Shown piece by piece: positions 18,016 to 25,017 of a DNA stretch of 64,000 bases (position 1 is the stretch's first letter; the number at the start of each line of letters is the position of its first letter). A model generated the notes under the pieces. That model was not told where the DNA came from, did no database searches, and saw nothing but the letters and a program-made list of their open reading frames with translations. The position numbers and the translations under genes were made by a program. Source of the stretch: Miltoncostaeales bacterium (GTDB lineage Bacteria > Actinomycetota > Thermoleophilia > Miltoncostaeales > Miltoncostaeaceae); contig JAURGT010000001.1 of assembly GCA_030833665.1 (NCBI GenBank), forward strand, positions 1 to 64,000, written 5' to 3'.

Positions 18016-19833
18016 GTGAGCGACTCACCGCTCAGGATCGCGCTGGTGTCGCCCCACGCGTTCCCCCCGGGGGACGACGTGGGGCACGCCGTGGCGGCGG
18101 AGGCCGATGCCCTCGCCCGCCGCGGCCATGCGGTGACCATCCTCGCCCCGGGCAAGGTGCGTGCTGCGGCGGACGCCGGACGCAGGCGCATCGAGGCGCT
18201 CGAGTCCGGGGACGGCGACGCCGTGGCAGCCGAGCCCGGCGGACCGCCGTTGCTGGTGGCCACCTCGCGGGCCATCCGCAAGAGCACGAAGGGCACCGGG
18301 CGCCGCCTCGGCGGGCCGATCGATTCGGCCTCGGGCCTGGAGATCGCGCTCGGGCTCGGGGGCTTCGACGTGGCGCATCTGCACGAGCCCCTGGCGCCGT
18401 CGCCCGCGCTCGCCGCCCTGCGCCACGCAACCGGCGTCCGCGCCGTCACCTTCCACCGGACCGCGCCCCTCGCCGGGGTGGCCTTCGTGCGCCCGCTCGT
18501 GGACCGGGCCCTGGCCCAGGCCGACCTGCGCATTGCGCTCTCCCCCGCGGCGCGCCACGTGCTCGCAGGCGTGCTGCCCGGCGCGTACGAGGTTGTGCCC
18601 GAAGGCCTCGACGCCTCGATGTTCGGGCCGCCCGCCGAGGACCCGGGCATCGTTGTGGTGGCCCGCGACCGCGACCGCACCGGGCTCCGGTTCGTGCTGC
18701 GCGCGCTGATCGGCACCGACCCGCTCCTGACCGGGCCCATCACGATCATCGGGCCGCCCGATGCTCCCCAGCGCACGCGGGCCGCGGTGCCGAAGGCACT
18801 GCGCGACCGCGTGACCGTGGTGCCCGACGCCGGGGCCGCCACGCGCGCCGATGCCCTGCGTACCGGGCGCATCGCGCTCTTTCCCACCGACGAGGAGGCC
18901 AGCAGCCCCGTGCTGCGCGAAGCCATGGCCACGGGCATGTGCGTGCTGGCGTCCCGCTGTCCCCACGCTGACGACGCGCTCGGAACCGATGCCGGCATCA
19001 CGCTCCCGCCCTTCAACGCCGAGGCCTGGGCCGACGCCGTGGCCTCGTGCCTGGCCAATCCGGCACGCGTGGCGATGTTCGGGGCTGCAGCGGAGGCGAG
19101 CAGCCGCGCGCGCACATGGGATGACGTGGCCGCCGAACTCGAGGGCCTCTACCGCGGGGTGGTTGCGCGCCCGGCCGACGAGGCCGGCGGCACCACCGAG
19201 CCGCCGGTGTTCGCCGACCTGCGCGTGCGCACCGGTCCCGGCCTCGGGCCGCGCGAGATCGTCGCCACCGCCGTGGAGCGCGACATCCGGGTGGTGGCCG
19301 TGGCCGCGCCCGGCGGCATCGAGCCCGCCCTCGAGGTACACCGCGCGGCACCCGACCGCGTGCGGGTGATCGTGGGCCAGGAGATCGACACCCGCGAGGG
19401 CGTGATCGTGGGCCTGTTCCTCACGCAGTCAGTGCCCGACGGCCTCGCGCTCGACGACGCCCTCCGGCGGGTGCGTGACCAGGGAGGGCTCACGGTGATT
19501 CCCCATCCCGATTCAGCCATCGCCCCGCCCGCGGAGTCGCTGCGGGCAGTGCACGACCTCATCGACTGCCACGAGGGACTCACGCCGGCCCGGCCCGCCG
19601 CGCAGGCCACCGATGCCGCGCTGCTGCTGCAGCGCGCGGGCCTGGTGGTGACCGCCGGCAGCGCCGCCGCGGTGCCCGCCGAGATGGGAACGGCCGGAAT
19701 GCTCATGCGCCCCTTCGCCGGTCCCGAGGAGTTCCTCGCCGCCCTCGGGGATGCCCGCCCCGTGCGCAGGCGCCGCGGTCTTCGCGGGCGGAGCGCGCGT
19801 TCCTCGCGCCGCGCGTCGCAGCAGGACGCCTAG
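18016..19833 (+). CDS. PimA-like GT4 glycosyltransferase fused to a degenerate PHP domain
   Basis: 605 residues. Residues 1 to about 385 form a GT-B glycosyltransferase resembling mannosyltransferase PimA: VGHAVAAEADALARRGHAVT, FDVAHLHEPLAPSPAL, TFHRTAPL and the E-x7-E donor site EASSPVLREAMATG. From about 397 to 580 the sequence follows a PHP phosphoesterase pattern (VIVGQEIDTREGVIVGLFL, RVRDQGGLTVIPHPD). The metal-binding DLHxHT is changed to DLRVRT and the TDH strand ends AAPGG, so catalysis is unlikely. The last 25 residues are Arg/Ser-rich. It starts at a GTG 13 nt after ino1. It may transfer mannose or another sugar to a phosphoinositide, and the PHP part may be a structural or sensing domain. 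Confidence 0.82.
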   Translation: MSDSPLRIALVSPHAFPPGDDVGHAVAAEADALARRGHAVTILAPGKVRAAADAGRRRIEALESGDGDAVAAEPGGPPLLVATSRAIRKSTKGTGRRLGGPIDSASGLEIALGLGGFDVAHLHEPLAPSPALAALRHATGVRAVTFHRTAPLAGVAFVRPLVDRALAQADLRIALSPAARHVLAGVLPGAYEVVPEGLDASMFGPPAEDPGIVVVARDRDRTGLRFVLRALIGTDPLLTGPITIIGPPDAPQRTRAAVPKALRDRVTVVPDAGAATRADALRTGRIALFPTDEEASSPVLREAMATGMCVLASRCPHADDALGTDAGITLPPFNAEAWADAVASCLANPARVAMFGAAAEASSRARTWDDVAAELEGLYRGVVARPADEAGGTTEPPVFADLRVRTGPGLGPREIVATAVERDIRVVAVAAPGGIEPALEVHRAAPDRVRVIVGQEIDTREGVIVGLFLTQSVPDGLALDDALRRVRDQGGLTVIPHPDSAIAPPAESLRAVHDLIDCHEGLTPARPAAQATDAALLLQRAGLVVTAGSAAAVPAEMGTAGMLMRPFAGPEEFLAALGDARPVRRRRGLRGRSARSSRRASQQDA

Positions 19834-19870
19834 GTTGCAACGCTCGCTGCGACCTCCGGGGAGGAACCGC

Positions 19871-19900
19871 ATGCGCGCAGGACGAAACGTCATGCGCTGA
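19871..19900 (+). CDS. Nine-codon leader ORF (MRAGRNVMR)
   Basis: A strong GGGGAGGAA stands before this ATG, and the ORF stops at TGA overlapping the ATG of the next gene (TGATG). The downstream gene has no Shine-Dalgarno of its own, so translation of this mini-ORF probably feeds ribosomes into it. It is too short for homology support. Confidence 0.4.
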   Translation: MRAGRNVMR

Positions 19901-20547
19901 TGAGTTCCGAGTCACCCGCCACCCCAGAGCCTGCTCCCGATGAGGGACGGTCCGTCCCGCGCATCGAGGATGCCTACCTCGACCGGGCGATCCGCGAGAT
20001 GCACCTCCTCGAGGAGCGAATGGACGGCTGCACGGGCTGCGCCGCAGCGGGCACCTTCCCGGTGAAGGCCTCCGGGTCGCCCACCGCGGACATCATGCTC
20101 ATCAAGTGGCAGTCATCGCTCTCGGAGCGCCAGGAGGGCGTGTCGTTCTACGGCCGCCCCGGCGAGGCCGTGCGTCGCAGCGTTGAGCGCCTGCAGGTGG
20201 ACCCCTCCGCCCTCTACGGCACCCTCGTGCTCAAGTGCCCGCACGCCGACCCGTCGGCACCCATGGGCGATGAGCTCGAATGGCTCGCCGAGGAGATCCG
20301 CATAGTGCGTCCGCGGCTCATCGTGGTGATGGGCGACCGCTCCATCGGCGCCATGGATGCCCTCAAGTTCCCCATGGCCGAGCCGCTGCCCGTGGAGCAG
20401 GGCGTGGTCACCCGCTGGACGCCGTCGATCGAGGCCCTCGTGACGCCCGACATCGACGACTCGCTCGACGAGCAGGACGCCAAGCGCCGGTTCTGGGCCG
20501 CCTTCCGCGCCCTCGGCGACTGGTACGCCGCCGAGCCCCCCTGGTAG
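19900..20547 (+). CDS. Uracil-DNA glycosylase-superfamily protein lacking the usual active-site motifs
   Basis: 215 residues. The layout follows family 4 UDGs: an N-terminal C-x2-C (C44, C47), a hydrophobic ADIMLIKW strand, FYGRPGEAVRRSVERL, LVLKCPHADPSAP and a Rossmann-like RPRLIVVMGD strand. In active enzymes the first strand ends in GEAPG. Here it ends in KWQSS. The second active-site motif (HPS) reads TPSIEAL, and the usual fourth Fe-S cysteine after KC is missing. It is therefore probably a UDG-fold protein with another role or specificity. Its start overlaps the nine-codon leader ORF. Confidence 0.7.
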   Translation: MSSESPATPEPAPDEGRSVPRIEDAYLDRAIREMHLLEERMDGCTGCAAAGTFPVKASGSPTADIMLIKWQSSLSERQEGVSFYGRPGEAVRRSVERLQVDPSALYGTLVLKCPHADPSAPMGDELEWLAEEIRIVRPRLIVVMGDRSIGAMDALKFPMAEPLPVEQGVVTRWTPSIEALVTPDIDDSLDEQDAKRRFWAAFRALGDWYAAEPPW

Positions 20548-20599
20548 CCGTTCCGGCACGGCAGCCGCCGATTACTGGGCGCAGCGCCCGGGGGTCGGG

Positions 20600-20605
20600 C
20601 ACAAT
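20600..20605 (+). promoter_or_regulatory. -10 element CACAAT for the lipoprotein gene
   Basis: CACAAT ends 6 nt before the ATG at 20612. No Shine-Dalgarno is seen, so the mRNA is probably leaderless. Confidence 0.35.
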
Positions 20606-20611
20606 TAGCGC

Positions 20612-21463
20612 ATGAAAACCTCCCTTCGTCTTTTCGCCGCGGCCTCCGCTGCCGCCCTCGTCATAGCCGTCGCCGGGTGCGGCGGATCCGACTCAGCTTC
20701 CTCACCTGACGCTGCCGCCGAGACCGCGGCCGCCGAGGCCACGGCATCGGCGTCCGGCGCCGAGGGCAACCTGGCCCAGTTCATGAAGGACATCGGCGTG
20801 GAGCTCAATGAGTTCTGGGGCGAGAACTGGGGCGAGGGGTGGAAGGAAGCGGTGGTCAAGGTGCCCGAGGACGCCGCCGACACCGCATGCGGCGCCATCG
20901 ACGCCGCCAACACGGGGCCCGCCTATTGCGGAGCCGACGCCACAATGGTGCTGCCCGTGGCCTTCTTCCGCGACGAGATCGTGGGCGCGGACGACGACCT
21001 CAACAATGACGCCGCCGTGGCCGCCGTGCTGGGGCACGAGTTCGGGCACCACCTGCAGGCGATCGGCGGGCTCGGCGAGGCCGTCAGCCAGGCCCAGGCC
21101 GACAACCCCGAGGCCGCGAACCTGCTGTCGGTGGCCAACGAGCTGCACGCCGACTGCCTGATGGGCCTCTGGATGTCCTCGGTGGACGACGAGAAGCGCC
21201 TCGAGCCCGGCGACCTCGACGAGGTGCTCGTCACCCTCGAGAAGATCGGCGACGACAAGCTGTCGGCGGGCGCCGGCGCGCAGGCCGACCCGGAGACCTT
21301 CGACCACGGCACCGCCGAGCAGCGCCAGACGTGGTTCGGCGTGGGCTTCGAGACGCAGGACCCCGAGGCCTGCAGCAAGGTGTACGACGACCTCGAAGAC
21401 GGCACCCTCGAGCAGGAGCTGCAGGCGGGCGCCGACGCGGCCAACCAGTCGGCCACCAACTGA
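20612..21463 (+). CDS. Lipoprotein neutral zinc metallopeptidase (YpfJ/PF04228-like)
   Basis: 283 residues. A signal peptide ends in the lipobox AVAGCGGS, so the mature protein is lipid-anchored outside the membrane. An Ala/Glu linker leads to a zincin domain with LGHEFGHHLQ (HExxH zinc site and catalytic Glu) and downstream ANELHADCLMGLW, supplying the third zinc ligand. Four further Cys (ACGA, AYCG, ADCL, EACS) could form disulfides. The family is predicted to be proteolytic but its substrates are mostly unknown. It stands alone and ends at a strong bidirectional terminator. Confidence 0.88.
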   Translation: MKTSLRLFAAASAAALVIAVAGCGGSDSASSPDAAAETAAAEATASASGAEGNLAQFMKDIGVELNEFWGENWGEGWKEAVVKVPEDAADTACGAIDAANTGPAYCGADATMVLPVAFFRDEIVGADDDLNNDAAVAAVLGHEFGHHLQAIGGLGEAVSQAQADNPEAANLLSVANELHADCLMGLWMSSVDDEKRLEPGDLDEVLVTLEKIGDDKLSAGAGAQADPETFDHGTAEQRQTWFGVGFETQDPEACSKVYDDLEDGTLEQELQAGADAANQSATN

Positions 21464-21467
21464 CGTG

Positions 21468-21514
21468 ACTCGCGCATAGGGCCCCCACGGCGGTGCGGGG
21501 CCCTATGCGCGAGT
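21468..21514. terminator. Bidirectional terminator, perfect 18-bp stem
   Basis: The arms 21468-21485 and 21497-21514 are exact complements around an 11-nt loop, between the convergent metallopeptidase and methyltransferase genes. The methyltransferase stop codon lies within the right arm. The minus-strand copy is preceded by TTTAC, and there is no long T tract on either side. Confidence 0.8.
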
Positions 21515-22885
21515 AAAGCGAGCGACCGCCTCGATGTGAGGGGTCTGCGGGAACATGTCAACAGGCTGCACCCACTCGAGCCGGTAACCGCCGTCCACGA
21601 ATCTCTTCGCGTTGTCGGCGAACGTCGCGGGCTGGCATGACACGTACACGAGGGTCCTCGGCGACAGCTCGAGAATCCTCCGGCAGGCGCCCCCCGACAG
21701 CCCCGCGCGCGGCGGGTCGACGATGGCCACGTCGGGTGGGGGCAGGGCCTCGCGGTTCTCGCGCAGAACCACCCGCACGTCCCCGGCCATCGCGGTGTGG
21801 TTGGCGATTCCATTGCGCTCCGCGTTGCCCCGGGCGTCCTCCACGGCCTCGGGCACGAGCTCGATGGCCACCACGTGCTTGCTCAGCGCGCCCAGGGCCA
21901 CGCCGATGCTCCCGACCCCCGCGAACAGGTCGTAGAGCACCTCGCCGCCCGTGAGGCCCGCGGCCTCGGCCGCGCGGCGGTAGAGGTGGCCGGTCATTCG
22001 CGAGTTGGTCTGGAAGAACGACCCGGCGGAGAGTCGCAGGGTCACGGGGCGGCCCGGCTCCACTTCCACGGCCTCCTCGAACCAGTCGCGCCCCCACACG
22101 GTGCGGCTGGGCAGCCCGGCGGTCACCTCCGACATGCCGTCGTTCACCGCATGCACGATGCCGACGAGCCCGGGCACGGCAGCGGGCAGGCGGTCGGCCA
22201 GGCGGTCCACCACCTCGTCCGGACCGGGGGCGGTCACCACGGTCACGAGCAGCTGGCCGGTGAGCACGCCCTCGCGCACCACCACATGGCGCAGGAAACC
22301 ACGGTGCTCACGCTGGTCGTACGGGGCGACGCCCTCGTCCACGGCCCACGCACGCACGGCCTCGCGCGCCACGTTGCCGGCCGGCGTGGCGAGCATGCAC
22401 GCATCGATGTCCACCACCTCGTCCCAGCGGCCACGGCGGTGGAAGCCCAGCCGCAGCTCGCCATCCGGCCCCGGCGCCGCCGAGTACTCCATCTTGTTGC
22501 GGTACCCGAAGTGCTCAACGGCCGGGTCGGCCTCGCGCACGTCCACGCCCTCGAGCCCCCCGATGCGCACGAGGTGCTCAGCCACCTGCCGGCGCTTGGC
22601 ATCGAGCACCACGTCGTAGTCCACCTGCTGCAGGCGGCACCCGCCGCACTCGGGCACGAATGCGCACGGCGGGGTGATGCGTCCCGGACCCGGCGACAGC
22701 ACCTCGACGAGATCGGCCTCACCGAAGCGCCGGCGCACCTTCCGCATGCGTACCCGCGCCAGGTCGCCCGGCGCGGTGTCGGGCGTGAACACCACGAAGC
22801 CATCGGCACGCGACACGCCCCGGCCACCGAAGGCCAGGTCGTCCACGGTCACGTCGATCTCATCGCCCCGCTTGGGTCGCTCCAC
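21503..22885 (-). CDS. TrmA/RlmD-family RNA (uracil-5-) methyltransferase
   Basis: About 460 residues. It has an N-terminal TRAM domain (DVTVDDLAFGGRGVSR), a Fe-S type Cys cluster CAFVPECGGCRLQQ, and a C-terminal SAM domain with FFQTNSRM, LYDLFAGVGSIGVAL, DPPRAGLS, the catalytic-cysteine motif YVSCQPATFADN and the closing DMFPQTPHIE. It methylates U in tRNA or 23S rRNA at C5. The exact target (m5U54, m5U747 or m5U1939) cannot be read from sequence. The GTG of VERPKRGD, 11 nt after the nitrilase stop, is preferred over an in-frame start at 22975 that would run 79 nt into the upstream gene. Confidence 0.92.
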   Translation of the reverse strand: MERPKRGDEIDVTVDDLAFGGRGVSRADGFVVFTPDTAPGDLARVRMRKVRRRFGEADLVEVLSPGPGRITPPCAFVPECGGCRLQQVDYDVVLDAKRRQVAEHLVRIGGLEGVDVREADPAVEHFGYRNKMEYSAAPGPDGELRLGFHRRGRWDEVVDIDACMLATPAGNVAREAVRAWAVDEGVAPYDQREHRGFLRHVVVREGVLTGQLLVTVVTAPGPDEVVDRLADRLPAAVPGLVGIVHAVNDGMSEVTAGLPSRTVWGRDWFEEAVEVEPGRPVTLRLSAGSFFQTNSRMTGHLYRRAAEAAGLTGGEVLYDLFAGVGSIGVALGALSKHVVAIELVPEAVEDARGNAERNGIANHTAMAGDVRVVLRENREALPPPDVAIVDPPRAGLSGGACRRILELSPRTLVYVSCQPATFADNAKRFVDGGYRLEWVQPVDMFPQTPHIEAVARFTRA

Positions 22886-22896
22886 GGCCGGGGAGC

Positions 22897-23709
22897 CTAG
22901 GGAAGTCGCCGGTGCGACAGCGCGGGCAGGGACGCCCGCAGGCGCTGCTGCGCGGCGAGGTCGAGATCGGCGCATGCGAAGCCCTCGCCCTCAGGCACCT
23001 CGGCCAGCACCACGCCCCATGGATCGACGATCATCGAGTGGCCCCACGCGCCCTCCCCGGTGGCATGCTCGCCGCACTGGCCCGCCGCCAGCACGAAGCA
23101 CTGGTCCTCGATGGCGCGGGCGCGCAGCAGCACCTCCCAGTGGGCAGCACCCGTCGGTGCCGTGAAGTTGGCGGGCACCGCGAGCGCCGTGGCACCGGAC
23201 GCCGCGAGCGACCGGTAGAGCTCGGGGAAGCGCAGGTCGTAGCAGACGCTGAGGCCCACCCTCAGGCCCTCCACATCGCCCAGGGCCAGCGCCTCGCCGG
23301 GCTCCACGGCGTCGGACTCCCGGTATTCATGCCCGTCCACCGTCACGTCGAAGAGGTGCACCTTGCGATACAGCGCGATATCGCGGCCGGCGGGGGCGAT
23401 GAGCACGCTGGTGTTGAACGCGCGCGACCCGTCTCCGATGGCCTCCAGCACGCTCCCCGCCAGCACGAACACCGCGAGCTCGCGCGCCCACGCGCGGGCC
23501 GCGCCGAGCGACGGACCGTCGAGGGCCTCGGCGCCCTCGCGGGTGTGCGACGCCGGCCCCCACCAGTTCCACTTCTCGGGCAACACCACCAGCCGCGCGC
23601 CCGACACCGCTGCGGCCTGCACCAGCTCGCCGGCGCGCGCGATGTTGCGCGCGGCGTCCTCATCGGCCAGCAGTTGCACCACGGCCGCGCGCACGGTGTC
23701 AGGGGGCAC
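22897..23709 (-). CDS. Nitrilase-superfamily carbon-nitrogen hydrolase
   Basis: 270 residues with the Glu-Lys-Cys triad in place: E in VVLPEKW, K in YRKVHLFDV and C in SVCYDLRFPE. The YRKVHLFDV and CYDLRFPELYR blocks put it near the Nit1/Nit2 group (deaminated glutathione or omega-amide hydrolases), acting in the cytoplasm on a small amide. It starts at a GTG, diverges from the Nfu gene with 53 nt between them, and is followed closely by the RNA methyltransferase gene, so the two are probably co-transcribed. Confidence 0.9.
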   Translation of the reverse strand: MPPDTVRAAVVQLLADEDAARNIARAGELVQAAAVSGARLVVLPEKWNWWGPASHTREGAEALDGPSLGAARAWARELAVFVLAGSVLEAIGDGSRAFNTSVLIAPAGRDIALYRKVHLFDVTVDGHEYRESDAVEPGEALALGDVEGLRVGLSVCYDLRFPELYRSLAASGATALAVPANFTAPTGAAHWEVLLRARAIEDQCFVLAAGQCGEHATGEGAWGHSMIVDPWGVVLAEVPEGEGFACADLDLAAQQRLRASLPALSHRRLP

Positions 23710-23762
23710 CGACCACCCCCCGCGCTACCATTGCGCCCGTCGCCACGCGAACCGGAGGACTC

Positions 23763-23999
23763 ATGGCAGACGTCGAGACCCTTACCCGCATCGAGGACGT
23801 GCTCGAGCGCATCCGCCCCGCCCTGCACGCGGATGGCGGCGACGTGGAGCTCGTGGACTTCGACGACGAGGGCTTCGTCCACCTCCACATGCTCGGCGCC
23901 TGCGGCGGCTGCCCCATGAGCACCGCCACCCTCACCCTTGGCATCGAGGCGGAACTCCGCCGCGAGTTGCCCGAGGTCGAGGGCGTCGTCACGGTCTAG
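23763..23999 (+). CDS. NifU C-terminal domain (Nfu) iron-sulfur scaffold
   Basis: 78 residues making a single Nfu domain with the LGACGGCPMS motif, whose two Cys bridge a [4Fe-4S] cluster between subunits, preceded by RPALHADGGDVELVDFD. It carries clusters to target apoproteins. A GGAGG lies 5 nt before the ATG. No suf or isc genes are near. The TAG overlaps the stop of the convergent CoA-binding gene within the shared palindrome CTAG. Confidence 0.92.
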   Translation: MADVETLTRIEDVLERIRPALHADGGDVELVDFDDEGFVHLHMLGACGGCPMSTATLTLGIEAELRRELPEVEGVVTV

Positions 24000-24427
24000 G
24001 GCAGCAGCGAGGGGCCCACGGCCCCCACGCCCTCATCCCGGTGGACCTGCCGGGTGCAGAGGTCCTCGGCGAAGGCCAAGCCCGCCGACGTGGCGATGTC
24101 ACGGGCCTCGTCGCTCAGGCACCCCGGCTGCAGCCACAGTGAGGTGGCCCCGATGGCCACGGCCTCGCGGGCGATCTCCGGTGCCGCCTCGGACTTCCTG
24201 AACACGTCCACCATGTGGACAGGCTCGTCGATCGCGGCGAGCGAGCCCACCACGGGGATCCCCAGCACGTCGCCCTCGCCGGGCCGCACCGGGATCACCT
24301 TGTAGCCCTGCTCGAGCAGGTAGCGCATCACGCCGTGCGAGGGCTTGTCGGGATCCGGCGATGCCCCGATCATGGCGATCGTGCACGTGCCTGCCAAGAT
24401 CTCCGCAGGAGTGGAATCGGGCCCCAT
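23996..24427 (-). CDS. CoA-binding domain protein (YccU-like)
   Basis: 143 residues with a single Rossmann CoA-binding domain: AMIGASPDPDKPSHGVMRYL, GYKVIPVRPGEGDVLGIPVVGSL and the closing SLWLQPGCLSDEA. These proteins bind CoA and are related to the N-terminal part of acyl-CoA synthetases, and their cellular role is unknown. The ATG of MGPDSTPAEI is chosen because the longer frame runs back through the tRNA-Pro gene. It lies 34 nt downstream of that tRNA. Confidence 0.88.
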   Translation of the reverse strand: MGPDSTPAEILAGTCTIAMIGASPDPDKPSHGVMRYLLEQGYKVIPVRPGEGDVLGIPVVGSLAAIDEPVHMVDVFRKSEAAPEIAREAVAIGATSLWLQPGCLSDEARDIATSAGLAFAEDLCTRQVHRDEGVGAVGPSLLP

Positions 24428-24461
24428 CGCTTCTCCCCTATCGACCGCGGATGCCGCTTCA

Positions 24462-24535
24462 TCGGGGTGCCCGGATTTGAACCGGGGACCTCTCCGTCCC
24501 GAACGGAGCGCGCTACCAAGCTGCGCCACACCCCG
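24462..24535 (-). tRNA. tRNA-Pro, anticodon CGG
   Basis: A complete 74-nt cloverleaf on the minus strand: acceptor CGGGGTG/CACCCCG, D stem GCGC/GCGC with loop AGCTTGGTA, anticodon stem CTCCG/CGGAG with loop TTCGGGA (anticodon CGG), a five-base variable loop and T stem CCCGG/CCGGG with TTCAAAT. The discriminator base is A and CCA is not encoded. Confidence 0.97.
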
Positions 24536-24623
24536 CGATGAAGCGGAGGGCATCCTAGCCCATGGGCCCCGCTTTTCGGCGCTCTGTGCGGACGCGTGCC
24601 CTGCCTGCGTCCGCGCGGCGGCG

Positions 24624-24629
24624 TATCGT
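24624..24629 (+). promoter_or_regulatory. -10 element TATCGT before a nine-codon ORF
   Basis: TATCGT ends 6 nt before an ATG at 24636. That ORF would be leaderless and would precede the 65-residue protein gene. Confidence 0.4.
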
Positions 24630-24635
24630 CACCCC

Positions 24636-24665
24636 ATGGACGCGCACGGAGCATCCGGACGTTGA
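24636..24665 (+). CDS. Possible nine-codon leader peptide (MDAHGASGR)
   Basis: A short ORF starts exactly where transcription from the TATCGT -10 would begin and stops at TGA 94 nt before the next gene. A 9-10 bp hairpin lies between. The layout resembles a translated leader. There is no independent evidence that it is expressed. Confidence 0.3.
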   Translation: MDAHGASGR

Positions 24666-24694
24666 CCCTCCGGCCACACCGCGCGCGCTGACCT

Positions 24695-24725
24695 GCGACC
24701 CGCATGCCCCATGGCTGCGGGTCGT
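24695..24725 (+). promoter_or_regulatory. Leader hairpin upstream of the 65-residue protein gene
   Basis: GACCCGCA (24697-24704) pairs with TGCGGGTC (24716-24723) and extends by one C-G and one G-T pair. It lies between the mini-ORF and the GGAGGAA ribosome site and has no T tract. Confidence 0.4.
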
Positions 24726-24758
24726 CGTCGTTCTGGGACGAGACATGGGAGGAATGAG

Positions 24759-24956
24759 ATGGCGAACCACCTGACCCCGGACGAGATGGCGAATGCCATC
24801 GGCATGCGCACCGATCGCCTGGTGCGCTACTGCGTTGAGCAGTCGATCCCCATCTACCACGGGCGGGTGGACAAGACGCTGGTGATCACCAGCCTCCTCG
24901 CGACCGGTCACCGGTTCCCGGACGACACGGACGCTGAGGAGATGCTCGCCGCCTGA
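24759..24956 (+). CDS. Small 65-residue protein, possibly DNA-binding
   Basis: A well-placed GGAGGAA precedes the ATG. The sequence begins NHLTPDEMANAIGMRTDRLVRYCVEQ, which could form a helix-turn-helix of excisionase or MerR type, then SIPIYHGRVDKTLVITSLLATGH and an acidic tail. There is no signal peptide or membrane segment and one Cys. It is a single gene ending at a strong hairpin, with a structured leader. I do not recognise a named family, and the HTH reading is inference from residue pattern. Confidence 0.65.
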   Translation: MANHLTPDEMANAIGMRTDRLVRYCVEQSIPIYHGRVDKTLVITSLLATGHRFPDDTDAEEMLAA

Positions 24957-24962
24957 TGTCGT

Positions 24963-24999
24963 GACGGCCCCGGCGCTCTGTGCGGGCGCCGGGGCCGTC
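24963..24999 (+). terminator. Terminator-like hairpin, 14-bp perfect stem
   Basis: GACGGCCCCGGCGC pairs exactly with GCGCCGGGGCCGTC around a 9-nt loop, 6 nt after the small gene's stop. It lies just before the dacB promoter. Confidence 0.7.
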
Positions 25000-25001
25000 G
25001 C

Positions 25002-25007
25002 TAGCCT
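25002..25007 (+). promoter_or_regulatory. -10 element TAGCCT for dacB
   Basis: TAGCCT ends 10 nt before the GTG at 25018. Its context GCTAGCCTGCTC is identical to that before the MetF-like gene. Confidence 0.5.
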
Positions 25008-25017
25008 GCTCGTCGTC

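Noticed and set aside
21468-21514. The 18-bp perfect inverted repeat as a mobile element end
   Set aside because: It lies exactly between two convergent stop codons and has a short loop, as expected of a bidirectional terminator.
24428-24553. An N-terminal extension of the CoA-binding protein
   Set aside because: The codons run through tRNA-Pro, and the translated VAQLGSALRSGRRG is a known kind of tRNA artefact.
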